From: an uncultured Aliiroseovarius sp.
Lineage (GTDB): Bacteria > Pseudomonadota > Alphaproteobacteria > Rhodobacterales > Rhodobacteraceae
Assembly: GCF_947492455.1 (NCBI RefSeq)
Contig: NZ_CANLNB010000004.1
Location: 564,553-628,552 of the forward strand
Length of the DNA: 64,000 nt
Direction: 5' to 3'
Part shown: in pieces, positions 54,027-62,168 of the stretch
Layout of the letters: every line of letters starts with the position of its first letter
How positions within the stretch are numbered: the first letter of the stretch is position 1
The notes under the pieces: model-generated
The model's database searches: none
Told to the model about the DNA's origin: nothing
Seen by the model: only the letters and a program-made list of their open reading frames with translations
Position numbers and translations under genes: made by a program

Positions 54027-55142
54027 GTGGACATCAGATTTGATCATGGACCGGATGGGGATGCTGGGCTGTTCACGGCCCCGCAGGATCAGATCGTGGC
54101 GTGGTCATTGGAAGATGTGCCGGCCGCGCTGGACCGTCTGGATCAGGCGCAGAAAAGCGGGGCGTGGTTGGCAGGATTTGCCAGTTACGAATTGGGCTAC
54201 GCGCTGGAACCGCGTCTTGAGGCTCTGCTGAAACCAAACCGCCGCCTGCCGCTTCTGATGTTTGGTCTCTATGATGGTCCCAGCCCCGCACCTGCGCTAG
54301 AGCCCGGCGATGCTGCGCTGTCCGATCTGACGCCCGATTGGGATGCCGAAACCTACGCGCGCGGGTTTCAGGCCGTGCATGATTATATCTGCGCAGGTGA
54401 CACCTATCAGGTGAACCTGACCTTCCCGATCCGGGGTGAGGCGCAGGGCGACGCGCAGGCGCTCTATCACGCGCTGACCCGGTTGCAGCCGGTGCAATAT
54501 GGTGCGCTGGTGCAGGCAGAAGGCTTGCCCGCCATCCTGTCCCGCTCGCCCGAACTGTTCTTCCGCACGGATGCCGACGGGATGATCGAGACCCGCCCGA
54601 TGAAAGGCACCCAACCCCGCAGTTCCGACCCTGTCGAGGACGCCGCCCGCGCGGTGTTTCTGAAAACGGATGAGAAAAATCAGGCCGAGAACCTGATGAT
54701 CGTGGACCTTCTGCGCAATGACATCTCGCGTATTTGCGAGGCGGGCAGCGTCCACGTGCCCGAGCTGTTCACAGTCGAAAGCTACGAGACCGTGCACCAA
54801 ATGGTGTCGCTGATACGCGGCCAGATGGAGGCGGGCACGCGCTTGTCCGACATCCTGAGCGCACTCTTCCCCTGCGGGTCGATCACCGGTGCCCCCAAAC
54901 TGCGCGCGATGGAAATCATCGCCGAGCTGGAACCCAACCCGCGCGACATCTATTGCGGCTCGATCGGCTGGATGGCCCCCGATGGGCGCTCGGAATTCAA
55001 CGTCGCCATCCGCACGCTTTTGCTGGATGGACAGGACGCGACACTCAATGTTGGGGGTGGGCTGGTCTACGACAGCACTGCAGCCTCGGAATACGAAGAG
55101 GCGCTGTGGAAGGCGCGGTTTGCGTCGCGATTGGAGCACTAA
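54027..55142 (+). CDS. pabB: Aminodeoxychorismate synthase component I
   Basis: Uses ammonia and chorismate to make 4-amino-4-deoxychorismate for folate. The 371-residue protein has the chorismate-binding domain: GDTYQVNLTFP, ETRPMKGTQPR, SLIRGQMEAG, LFPCGSITGAPKLRAMEII. The lysine in PMKGT distinguishes PabB from anthranilate synthase, which has alanine there. The start is GTG eight bases after GGAGG; a TTG two codons earlier is too close to it. The usual pabC is not next to it; a tRNA gene follows on the opposite strand. Confidence 0.9.
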   Translation: MDIRFDHGPDGDAGLFTAPQDQIVAWSLEDVPAALDRLDQAQKSGAWLAGFASYELGYALEPRLEALLKPNRRLPLLMFGLYDGPSPAPALEPGDAALSDLTPDWDAETYARGFQAVHDYICAGDTYQVNLTFPIRGEAQGDAQALYHALTRLQPVQYGALVQAEGLPAILSRSPELFFRTDADGMIETRPMKGTQPRSSDPVEDAARAVFLKTDEKNQAENLMIVDLLRNDISRICEAGSVHVPELFTVESYETVHQMVSLIRGQMEAGTRLSDILSALFPCGSITGAPKLRAMEIIAELEPNPRDIYCGSIGWMAPDGRSEFNVAIRTLLLDGQDATLNVGGGLVYDSTAASEYEEALWKARFASRLEH

Positions 55143-55232
55143 ACGTACGTCAAAAGCAGACGTCTCGAGGGCCTAAGCCCTTCGTTCCGAAGCCAAACTT
55201 CACGTCATCTGTTTTTCGGGAGGTTTGGAAAA

Positions 55233-55316
55233 TGGTGGGCGACCTTGGAATCGAACCAAGCGTGAGTCGCCTCGAGGGAGTTACAGTCCCCTGCCACACC
55301 TTGCGGCCTGTCGCCC
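55233..55316 (-). tRNA. tRNA-Tyr(GTA)
   Basis: An 84-base gene on the minus strand. The acceptor stem pairs gggcgac with gtcgccc, the anticodon loop is actGTAact, the T arm contains ggttcgattcc, and CCA is encoded. The long variable arm fits a class II tRNA such as tRNA-Tyr. It is followed by no protein gene in the same direction for 90 bases. Confidence 0.97.
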
Positions 55317-55351
55317 ACTTTTTCCTGCGCTATCTGCGCTGAACGTGGGGC

Positions 55352-55380
55352 TAGGTATCGCGGGCAGCGGGCCGCGTCAA
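55352..55380 (-). promoter_or_regulatory. Sigma70-type promoter of tRNA-Tyr
   Basis: On the minus strand TTGACG (55380-55375) and TACCTA (55357-55352) are separated by 17 bases and end about 36 bases before the tRNA 5' end. The -35 box matches 5 of 6 and the spacing is ideal. Confidence 0.75.
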
Positions 55381-55465
55381 TACGAAAAATCACCCAAATG
55401 CACTTGTCTCTCAGAAAGGCTTGGCGCATTGTCCGGGCCTTGAAAAACTTCCAGCGGATCGCGTG

Positions 55466-56248
55466 ATGAAAAAGCCAAAATGGGTCGTCAAAAAGGAAAA
55501 AGACAAGCGTCAGGCTGCGGCTGAAACCGTGTGGCTTTTCGGGCTGCATGCGGTGCGTGATGCGCTGATGAACCCGGACCGCGAGCGGCTGCGGTTGATC
55601 GTGACGAAGAACGCGGCGGACAAGCTGGCGGATGCGATCGAGGCGTCTGGCATGACGCCCGAGATGGCGGACCCGCGCAAGTTTCCAGCCCCGATTGATC
55701 CCAATTCGGTTCACCAGGGCGCAGCGCTTGAAGTGAAACCCTTGAATTGGGGTGATTTCGCCAGCCGTGTTATTGGCGGCGAAGGTAAGATGCCCGTCGT
55801 GGTCATGCTCGACCGTGTGACCGACCCGCACAATGTCGGCGCGATCCTGCGCTCGGCCGAGGTGTTCGGCGCCAGTGCTGTCGTTGGCACGAAACATGGG
55901 GCAGCCCCGGAGACGGGCGCGCTGGCCAAGACGGCTTCGGGCGCGCTGGAACGTCAGCCTTACTTGCGCGTGCGCAATCTGGCCGAGGCGATGGAAGAAC
56001 TGCGCGATATGGGATTCGTCGTCCTTGGCATGGATGGCGAAGCCGACGAGACCATTGAAGAGGCATTGGCCGCCCGCCCAGATCGCCCGGTTGCGCTGGT
56101 CATGGGGGCCGAAGGGCCGGGGCTGCGCGAAAAGACCAAGGCGACCTGTGATGCGCTGGTGAAGATCCCATTCGCACGCGATTTTGGCTCGCTCAATGTG
56201 TCGAACGCTGCGGCGGTCGCACTTTATGCCACCCGCCTCACGCGGTGA
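55466..56248 (+). CDS. rlmB: 23S rRNA 2'-O-methyltransferase (SpoU family, RlmB-like)
   Basis: A 260-residue SPOUT methyltransferase that would methylate the ribose of a 23S rRNA guanosine. The three family motifs are present: LDRVTDPHNVGAILRSAEVF, VMGAEGPGLRE and IPFARDFGSLNVSNAAAVAL. The N-terminal substrate-binding domain begins at VWLFGLHAVRDAL after a lysine-rich lead. GTG at 55463 is an alternative start one codon upstream. The exact rRNA position is assigned by family only. Confidence 0.9.
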   Translation: MKKPKWVVKKEKDKRQAAAETVWLFGLHAVRDALMNPDRERLRLIVTKNAADKLADAIEASGMTPEMADPRKFPAPIDPNSVHQGAALEVKPLNWGDFASRVIGGEGKMPVVVMLDRVTDPHNVGAILRSAEVFGASAVVGTKHGAAPETGALAKTASGALERQPYLRVRNLAEAMEELRDMGFVVLGMDGEADETIEEALAARPDRPVALVMGAEGPGLREKTKATCDALVKIPFARDFGSLNVSNAAAVALYATRLTR

Positions 56249-56322
56249 TCACCTTGTTGTGGGTGGGGCTGTAATATCCGCCTGGGCAGCGCAGATTAGG
56301 GACAACCGAAAAGGAGGTCCCA

Positions 56323-56796
56323 ATGTCGAAACTGTCCCTGTCCCGCCGTCACGTACTGTCCGGTCTGATCGCTGTCCCCGTTGGGGCGACGCTTCTGACC
56401 CGCCCGGCCTTTGCCGCCAACCCGCCCGTCTATGCCGAAGATGGCATCGCGTGGGACGGGCATGACCCTGTGGCGTTTTTCACCAAGGGCGCTCCGACGC
56501 CGGGCGTGGCCGAATTCTCGTTGGACTATGAAGGTGCCACGGTGTTGTTTTCCAGCGCCGAGACCCGCGACATGTTCGCGTCCGATCCCGCCAAATACGC
56601 CCCGCAATTCGGTGGCTACTGCGCCTATGCGGCCAGCAAGGGCTATATCGCCCCCACCGTGCCTGAGGCCTGGACCGTCTATGACGACAAGCTTTACCTG
56701 AATTTCAGTCTGCGTGCGCGCGAGCTGTGGTCGCAGGACATTCCGGGCAATATCGCGAAAGGGAATGCGAACTGGCCGGGTATTCTTGAGGGCTGA
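56323..56796 (+). CDS. Exported YHS-domain protein
   Basis: A 157-residue secreted protein. The N-terminus has a twin-arginine-like signal (LSRRHVLSGL) followed by a hydrophobic stretch and AFA cleavage site near residue 31. The YHS domain spans about residues 45-120: DGHDPVAFF, the SAETRDMFASDPAKYAPQF segment and GGYCAYAASKG with its cysteine. YHS domains usually accompany metal- or haem-related functions, but none is established here. It starts after a strong AAGGAGG site and stands alone. Confidence 0.87.
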   Translation: MSKLSLSRRHVLSGLIAVPVGATLLTRPAFAANPPVYAEDGIAWDGHDPVAFFTKGAPTPGVAEFSLDYEGATVLFSSAETRDMFASDPAKYAPQFGGYCAYAASKGYIAPTVPEAWTVYDDKLYLNFSLRARELWSQDIPGNIAKGNANWPGILEG

Positions 56797-57003
56797 TGTC
56801 TGACGGGTGGATCACAAGTGTTTTACCAACCCTTCCAATTCCGTCCCGCCATCATATCTGACTAACAGAGGCCAGGCTGTGGAACGCCTGAAACCTCATT
56901 CACTGTCCCTCGTTCCACCAACTGCGCCCGAGGAAATACTCCCCTCGGGCGCTTTTTCTTTTACGGGCTTGGAATAGAACTGCGCGGTGCTTAGTTGGGG
57001 CAT
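56797..57003. other. Intergenic region with stem-loop and terminator, possible small RNA
   Basis: This gap holds a perfect 8-bp inverted repeat gtggaacg/cgttccac (56879-56886 and 56911-56918, loop 24) followed closely by a strong terminator. The arrangement is like a small-RNA gene, though I could not identify a promoter and cannot exclude a long 3' end of the YHS mRNA. Confidence 0.5.
56924..56962 (+). terminator. Strong terminator
   Basis: A perfect 10-bp stem gcgcccgagg/cctcgggcgc with a nine-base loop is followed by TTTTTCTTTT. It ends transcription from the YHS gene or from a small RNA before it. Confidence 0.92.
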
Positions 57004-57456
57004 ATGACGCAGACTGATATAGACACCCGCATTCGCACTATCCTGACCTCGACCCGCGTGATCGGCCTTGTGGGCCTGTCGCACAAGCCCGAGCGTGCCT
57101 CTTACCGCGTAGCCCGCTTTCTGTCCGAGAAAGGCTATCGCGTAATCGGCGTGAACCCCGGCTTGGCAGGGCAAGAGATGTTTGGTGAAACGGTTGTCGG
57201 GTCGATTGCCGAACTGCCGGAAGAGACCGACATGATCGACCTTTTCCGCCGGTCCGAGACAATTGAACCTCTTGTGGACGAAGCGCTGGCGCATCTGCCG
57301 AACCTGCGCACGGTTTGGATGCAGTTGGAGATTTTCAACGCTGCCGCACGGGCCAAGGCGGAAGCGCGCGGGATCGAGGTGGTCGAGGATCGTTGTCCGG
57401 CCATCGAGTATCCGCGCCTGATCGGGACGGACGCGCTGACGGAGTTGGTGGGGTAA
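57004..57456 (+). CDS. CoA-binding domain protein (YccU-like)
   Basis: A 150-residue Rossmann-fold protein of the CoA-binding family. The nucleotide loop is VIGLVGLSHKPERASYRVAR, and later strands include YRVIGVNPGLAGQEM and RTVWMQLEIFNAAARAKAEA. The catalytic residues of succinyl-CoA synthetase relatives are not present. Function is unknown; it probably binds CoA or NAD. The start has a GGGG sequence close by. The dispersed repeat copy C starts at its stop codon. Confidence 0.87.
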   Translation: MTQTDIDTRIRTILTSTRVIGLVGLSHKPERASYRVARFLSEKGYRVIGVNPGLAGQEMFGETVVGSIAELPEETDMIDLFRRSETIEPLVDEALAHLPNLRTVWMQLEIFNAAARAKAEARGIEVVEDRCPAIEYPRLIGTDALTELVG

Positions 57457-57519
57457 GGGGCGTTGCCCCTCTGCGCTACGCGCATTCATCCCAGGATATT
57501 TTTGGCAAGAAAATAAGAG
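57457..57519 (+). repeat. Dispersed intergenic repeat, copy C
   Basis: It reads ggggc-gtt-gcccc, then ctctgcgctacgcgcattca, and ends tttggcaagaaaa. It is closest to copy A (32441-32502), differing at few positions, and fills the gap between the convergent CoA-binding gene and hisE. Confidence 0.78.
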
Positions 57520-57520
57520 C

Positions 57521-57835
57521 TTACGGCTGACGGGCCGCTTTTTCTGCGATGCCCGAGGTGCCTTCGCGGCGTTCAAGCTCGGCCAGCACGTCCTCCAGCG
57601 CCACGTCGCGCGCGGCGAGCATGACGAGCAGGTGATAGAGCACGTCGGCGGCCTCGGCGGTCAGATTCTCGCGGTCGTTCTTGGCGGCGGCGATGATGGC
57701 TTCGATCGCCTCTTCCCCGAATTTCTCGGCGCATTTCTCCGGACCTTTGGCCAGCAGTTTGGCCGTCCAGCTGCTGTCGGGGTCTGCGGACTTGCGCGCC
57801 TCGATCGTAGCGGCGAGTTGGGTCAGGATGCTCAT
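57521..57835 (-). CDS. hisE: Phosphoribosyl-ATP pyrophosphatase
   Basis: Second step of histidine synthesis: removes pyrophosphate from phosphoribosyl-ATP. The 104-residue protein is the stand-alone HisE. The metal-binding helices are [13 protein letters not shown] and [15 protein letters not shown]. Its start overlaps hisF by four bases. The hisI partner for the next step is not in this window. Confidence 0.95.
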   Translation of the reverse strand: MSILTQLAATIEARKSADPDSSWTAKLLAKGPEKCAEKFGEEAIEAIIAAAKNDRENLTAEAADVLYHLLVMLAARDVALEDVLAELERREGTSGIAEKAARQP

Positions 57836-58629
57836 GTCAACCTCATCGGAATGCCAGCGGCGGCCATGTGTTCCTTGGCCTCGCGGATGGTGTAGTCGCC
57901 AAAGTGGAAGATGGATGCGGCCAGCACGGCACTTGCCCCGCCTTCGGTCACGCCTTCGACAAGGTGGTCCAGATTGCCTACACCACCCGAGGCGATCACG
58001 GGCACATGCACGGCGTCCGAAATGGCGCGGGTCAGCGGCAGGTTAAAGCCCGCGCGGGTGCCGTCGCGGTCCATCGAGGTCAACAGGATCTCGCCCGCGC
58101 CTTTTTGTTCCATCAGTTTGGCAAACTCGACCGCATCAATGGGGTTGCCGTCTTTGTCGAGTGCCGGCTTGCGGCCGCCATGGGTGAAGATGCCCCATTT
58201 GTTGGGATTGCCGTCCGCGTCATGGCCGATGGTCTTGGCATCGATGGCAACAACGATGCACTGGCTGCCGAAACGGTCAGCAGAGCGGGCGATCACGTCC
58301 GGGTCGGCCACAGCGGCCGAATTGAAGCTGACCTTATCGGCGCCCGCCAGCAGCAGGTCGCGCACGTCTTCCGGGCTGCGCACACCCCCACCGATGGTCA
58401 GCGGCATGAAGCACTGTTCGGCCGTGCGGGTGGCGAGATCATACATGGTGCCGCGGTTTTCGTGGGTCGCCTTGATATCGAGAAAGCAGAGTTCGTCGGC
58501 ACCGGCAGCGTCATAGGCGCGCGCCTGTTCCACCGGGTCGCCCGCGTCGATCAGGTCGACGAAGTTGACGCCTTTCACCGTGCGGCCCTCGGCCACGTCG
58601 AGACAGGGGATGATGCGAGTTTTCAGCAT
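57832..58629 (-). CDS. hisF: Imidazole glycerol phosphate synthase, cyclase subunit
   Basis: Joins with HisH to form imidazole glycerol phosphate and AICAR. It is a TIM barrel of 265 residues, slightly longer than usual because of inserts. Catalytic aspartates lie in [15 protein letters not shown] and the IDAKTIG strand (VVAIDAKTI); phosphate sites are at LTIGGGVRS and VIASGGVGN. It lies three bases after hisA and overlaps hisE. Confidence 0.97.
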   Translation of the reverse strand: MLKTRIIPCLDVAEGRTVKGVNFVDLIDAGDPVEQARAYDAAGADELCFLDIKATHENRGTMYDLATRTAEQCFMPLTIGGGVRSPEDVRDLLLAGADKVSFNSAAVADPDVIARSADRFGSQCIVVAIDAKTIGHDADGNPNKWGIFTHGGRKPALDKDGNPIDAVEFAKLMEQKGAGEILLTSMDRDGTRAGFNLPLTRAISDAVHVPVIASGGVGNLDHLVEGVTEGGASAVLAASIFHFGDYTIREAKEHMAAAGIPMRLT

Positions 58630-58632
58630 GTA

Positions 58633-59355
58633 TCAGCCTTTCAGGACGTCCAACGCCTCTTTCAAATCAATCGCGCCGTCATAAAGCGCACGACCTGAGA
58701 TGGCGCCGTTCAGGGACGCGCCGCAGGACTTTAGTGCGCGCAGGTCGTCTAGCGAGCTAACGCCGCCCGATGCGATGACGGGGATCGAGACCGCGCGGGC
58801 CAGATCGGCCGTCGCTTCGGTGTTCGGGCCTTGCATCGCGCCATCGCGATTGATGTCGGTATAGATGATGGCGCAGACGCCTGCGTCCTCAAACGACTTG
58901 GCAAGGTCGGTGACCATGACGTCGGTTTCCTCGGCCCAGCCTTTGGTGGCGACGCGACCGTCACGGGCGTCGATACCGACGGCGACCTTGCCGGGGAAGG
59001 CGCGGGCGGCTTCGCGGACCAAATCGGGGTTTTCGACGGCCACGGTACCGAGGATCACGCGGGACAGGCCCTTTTCGATCCAGCCTTCGATCGTGGCCAT
59101 GTCACGGATGCCGCCACCCAACTGGGCTGGGACATCGATCGCGCCAAGGATCGCCTCGACTGCGGCGCCGTTTACCGGCTCGCCTGCGAAAGCACCATTC
59201 AGGTCGACAAGGTGGATCCACTCGCAGCCTGCGTCTTGGAACGCCCGCGCCTGAGCTGCCGGGTTGTCATTGAACACGGTGGCTTCTTCCATCTCGCCGC
59301 GCAGCAAACGTACGCATTGGCCGTCTTTCAGGTCGATGGCAGGATAGAGGATCAT
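58633..59355 (-). CDS. hisA: ProFAR isomerase
   Basis: Isomerises ProFAR to PRFAR in histidine synthesis. The 240-residue TIM barrel has the N-terminal [12 protein letters not shown] with the first catalytic aspartate, [15 protein letters not shown] with the second, and the phosphate motif [13 protein letters not shown]. The frame is open much further upstream, but the ATG follows GGAGC by eight bases and gives the family length. It precedes hisF by three bases. Confidence 0.97.
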   Translation of the reverse strand: MILYPAIDLKDGQCVRLLRGEMEEATVFNDNPAAQARAFQDAGCEWIHLVDLNGAFAGEPVNGAAVEAILGAIDVPAQLGGGIRDMATIEGWIEKGLSRVILGTVAVENPDLVREAARAFPGKVAVGIDARDGRVATKGWAEETDVMVTDLAKSFEDAGVCAIIYTDINRDGAMQGPNTEATADLARAVSIPVIASGGVSSLDDLRALKSCGASLNGAISGRALYDGAIDLKEALDVLKG

Positions 59356-59494
59356 GGCTGGTGCTCCGTTAATCAGTCGGTTGGGCTGCTTTTTGCACGG
59401 ACCGGGGGGAAAGCCAAGCGCGACCTCCAGCCACGTCATACTTGCCACAGCGCAGGTCGGGACGTCAGGATATCCGCAAAACAGGGAGGATCCT

Positions 59495-59878
59495 ATGAAA
59501 CGAGTGATTGCAGCAGTAGCGCTTGCGGTTGGACTGGCAGGACCGGCCATGGCTGAACCGGTGCTGGGTGTGTGGAAAACGCAGGTGGATGATGGCGCTT
59601 ATGCACATGTCACCTTCTCGCCTTGCGGAGCGGCTTTGTGTGGCGTGATTTCGAAAGCATTCGATGCAAGTGGAGAGATCAACACGCCAAATATTGGCAA
59701 GCAATTGGTTTGGGATATGCAAGCTAAAGGTGGCGGCAAGTATTCGGGTGGCAAGATTTGGCAGCCCTCGACTGGTAAGGTTTATAAGTCGAAGATGACG
59801 CTGTCGGGGACGACCTTGAAAGTGGCGGGCTGTGTGGGGCCGATCTGCAAGAAGCAGACATGGACAAAGGTTCAATAA
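59495..59878 (+). CDS. Secreted DUF2147 protein
   Basis: A 127-residue exported protein of the DUF2147 family. The signal peptide is residues 1-20 (ending GPAMA). The mature part starts [18 protein letters not shown] and has paired cysteines (PCGAALCG and GCVGPICK), a likely disulphide-stabilised beta-barrel, with the [19 protein letters not shown] segment typical of the family. Function unknown. AGGGAGGA precedes the start. It lies inside the his region on the opposite strand. Confidence 0.88.
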   Translation: MKRVIAAVALAVGLAGPAMAEPVLGVWKTQVDDGAYAHVTFSPCGAALCGVISKAFDASGEINTPNIGKQLVWDMQAKGGGKYSGGKIWQPSTGKVYKSKMTLSGTTLKVAGCVGPICKKQTWTKVQ

Positions 59879-59895
59879 CCACTAGTTTCTAAAGC

Positions 59896-59924
59896 AAAAA
59901 GGGCGCCCGATACGGCGCCCTTTT
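59896..59924. terminator. Terminator between DUF2147 gene and hisH
   Basis: A stem aaaagggcgcc/ggcgccctttt with a six-base loop has T-runs on both strands, fitting the ends of the two convergent genes. Confidence 0.9.
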
Positions 59925-59927
59925 CGT

Positions 59928-60566
59928 TTACGGTGTCCAGGTCAGGAAGTTTGCGATCATCCGCAGCCCTGCGGCTTGGCTTTTTTCCGGGTGAAACTGC
60001 ATGCCGATCATATTGTCCCGCCCGACGATGGCGGTGATGTCGCCTGCATAGTCACAATGGGCCAGACGCTCGTCCGGGTTGTCCACGACGAAGTGATATG
60101 AGTGCACGAAATAGGCGTGGTCGCCGGTTTTCACGCCGTCCAGTACCGGGTGGTCGCTGTCGATCACCAAATCGTTCCAGCCCATATGCGGGACTTTCAG
60201 CGTCGGGTCAGCCGGAGTGATCTTGCGCACATGGCCTTTGATCCAGTCAAAGCCGTCCGTGTCTTGGTATTCGTGGCTGACCGTCGCCAGCATCTGCATG
60301 CCAACGCAAATCCCCATGAAGGGGCGGCCTTGGGTGATCACGGCCTCTTCTAGCGCTTCATAGATACCGCGGTGGTCGGACAGCTGTTGACGGCAGGCCG
60401 GGAAGGCGCCGTCACCGGGCAGGACCAGACGGTCAGCGCGAGAGACGTCCTCGGGCTTGGTGGATACGATCACGTCGCCGGCGTTCGTTTCGGCCGCCAT
60501 GCGCTGAAACGCTTTTTCGGCCGAGTGCAGGTTGCCGCTGTCATAGTCGATGATCACGGTCAGCAT
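59928..60566 (-). CDS. hisH: Imidazole glycerol phosphate synthase, glutaminase subunit
   Basis: Supplies ammonia from glutamine to HisF. The 212-residue class I amidotransferase has the nucleophile cysteine in MGICVGMQML and the catalytic histidine and glutamate in MQFHPEKSQAAGLRM. The N-terminal VIIDYDSGNLHS is typical. It starts 24 bases downstream of hisB on the same strand. Confidence 0.97.
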   Translation of the reverse strand: MLTVIIDYDSGNLHSAEKAFQRMAAETNAGDVIVSTKPEDVSRADRLVLPGDGAFPACRQQLSDHRGIYEALEEAVITQGRPFMGICVGMQMLATVSHEYQDTDGFDWIKGHVRKITPADPTLKVPHMGWNDLVIDSDHPVLDGVKTGDHAYFVHSYHFVVDNPDERLAHCDYAGDITAIVGRDNMIGMQFHPEKSQAAGLRMIANFLTWTP

Positions 60567-60590
60567 AATAGATCTCCGGTCAGGTGCGCG

Positions 60591-61178
60591 TTACAGCGCA
60601 CCCTTGGTCGAGGGGATGGCGTCCGCTTTGCGCGGATCGGTTTCAACAGCGATCCGCAGCGCGCGGGCCACGGCCTTGAATGCGGCCTCGGCCACGTGGT
60701 GGGCGTTGAAGCCGTGGATCTGGTCGATATGCAGCGTGATGCCGCCATGGGTCGCCAAGGCCTGAAAGAACTCGCGGACCAGCTCGGTGTCGAACGTGCC
60801 GATCTTCGGCGCGGTAAAATCCACATTCCAAATCAGGAACGGACGGGCCGACAGATCCAAAGCCGCACGTACCTGCGCGTCATCCATCGGAAGGTGGCAT
60901 TCGCCATAGCGCCGGATGCCTTTCTTGTCGCCAAGGGCTGCAACCAGCGCCTGCCCGATGGCAATGCCGGTGTCTTCGACCGTGTGGTGATCGTCGATAT
61001 GCAGATCCCCTTCGGCGCGGATCGTCATGTCGATCAACGAGTGGCGCGACAGCTGATCCAGCATGTGATCAAAGAAGCCCACACCGGTCTGGTTGTCATA
61101 CTGACCGGTCCCGTCGAGGTTCAGCTCGACCGAGATTGCGGTTTCAGCGGTTTTGCGAGTGATCGTAGCGCGCCGCAT
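60591..61178 (-). CDS. hisB: Imidazoleglycerol-phosphate dehydratase
   Basis: Dehydrates imidazole glycerol phosphate to imidazole acetol phosphate with manganese. The 195 residues are the monofunctional dehydratase without the phosphatase domain. Duplicated metal motifs are [16 protein letters not shown] and [13 protein letters not shown], with [14 protein letters not shown] near the N-terminus. It leads the hisB-hisH unit. Confidence 0.97.
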   Translation of the reverse strand: MRRATITRKTAETAISVELNLDGTGQYDNQTGVGFFDHMLDQLSRHSLIDMTIRAEGDLHIDDHHTVEDTGIAIGQALVAALGDKKGIRRYGECHLPMDDAQVRAALDLSARPFLIWNVDFTAPKIGTFDTELVREFFQALATHGGITLHIDQIHGFNAHHVAEAAFKAVARALRIAVETDPRKADAIPSTKGAL

Positions 61179-61249
61179 GGCATGTCCTTTTATTACCTGC
61201 GCCCCTTATAGGGGGGCGGGACGGCGGCGAAAAGACAGCAAACGGAACG

Positions 61250-61314
61250 AAAAGGGGCGCTGTGGTCTGCGCGCCCCAAATCCGGTCAGATGCACCGGAC
61301 GGGAAATCCCGTCC
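61250..61314 (-). terminator. Terminator hairpins upstream of hisB
   Basis: On the minus strand a hairpin ggacggg/cccgtcc (61314-61297) is followed by ggggcgc/gcgcccc (61277-61254) and TTTTCGTT. They lie just after the end of the GNAT-like gene at 61323 and probably end its transcript. Confidence 0.82.
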
Positions 61315-61322
61315 GCGCGTGT

Positions 61323-62039
61323 TTATGCCGCCTGAGACATCACGAACTCGCGCGGGCAGATTTCCATCAGGAAGTTCAGGTCTTCGCGCGACATATAGGT
61401 CAGGAAGCCGCGAATCACTGTATTCAACTCGCGCGTGTGTAATTCCAGCGCGCCGGGTTCACAGTGCATGTATCCCTCGCGCTCGGCGAGGCCGCGGAAG
61501 GCGTGATGTTGGGCCATGAAACCGAACACGTGATCGGGCGACCAGCGCAGCAGACTGGTGGCCAGCGCGAATCGCGCCAAAATACCCGGAAGCCCGGTGC
61601 CGCGATAACGTTCGCTGCTTTCGACCCAAAGGTCCCCGTGATAGCAAATCCGACCCGTGATCCGCTTCGCGCCGGGGCCAGCCCGGTAGATGCTGCGGCT
61701 CATGTCCAAAGTGTATCCAGGTGGTGCAAACCTTTGAAAATTCTCGCTAAGATAGTCTGAAAGATAGGTGTCGGACATGTCGATCATGCGCATCGCTTGC
61801 GAGTGCATCATCTTCCCCTCGCTGTCCCAGCCCGCGATCCAGAACCCGGTATCCTCGGTCAGTTTTTGAACTTTCGGATCGAAGGCCAGGCCCAGCGGAA
61901 GCTTGGTCCGATGTTCTTCAATGTAGCTCGCGTAAAGGTCGAAATCTGTCCCGATCTCGATCATAACACCTTTCTCTGCGATGATGTCCAGCATGCGCGT
62001 GATGTACTGCGCGCCGGCGAATGTGTCATGGATGGTCAT
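61323..62039 (-). CDS. Unrecognised protein with GNAT-like motif
   Basis: A 238-residue protein I do not recognise by family. Residues about 140-190 contain ESSERYRGTGLPGILARFAL followed by a hydrophobic strand and HHAFRGLAEREGY. This matches motif A of GNAT acyltransferases (R-x-x-G-x-G before a helix) and the next strand-helix, so an acetyltransferase-like fold is likely. No substrate can be inferred. The N-terminal half has an acidic surface. It is preceded by two inverted repeats and by the regulator gene at 62169 on the same strand, so the pair may act together. Confidence 0.6.
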   Translation of the reverse strand: MTIHDTFAGAQYITRMLDIIAEKGVMIEIGTDFDLYASYIEEHRTKLPLGLAFDPKVQKLTEDTGFWIAGWDSEGKMMHSQAMRMIDMSDTYLSDYLSENFQRFAPPGYTLDMSRSIYRAGPGAKRITGRICYHGDLWVESSERYRGTGLPGILARFALATSLLRWSPDHVFGFMAQHHAFRGLAEREGYMHCEPGALELHTRELNTVIRGFLTYMSREDLNFLMEICPREFVMSQAA

Positions 62040-62076
62040 CTGAACCTCATTTATTGGTGTTTATGACCAAGTTTCG

Positions 62077-62129
62077 CGCGTTCACCATGATTTGTCGAAT
62101 GAACGCGTCACTGTTGAAAACTGTCAACA
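62077..62129. promoter_or_regulatory. Two inverted repeats upstream of the GNAT-like gene
   Basis: The first is a perfect 8-bp repeat cgcgttca/tgaacgcg with a 15-base spacer (62077-62107). The second is tgttga/tcaaca with a six-base spacer (62112-62129). They lie 38-90 bases upstream of the start codon and are good candidates for operators of the neighbouring LysR-type protein. Confidence 0.55.
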
Positions 62130-62168
62130 ATGTGGCGCGAAATAGACACAGGGACCAAATGGTAGGTT

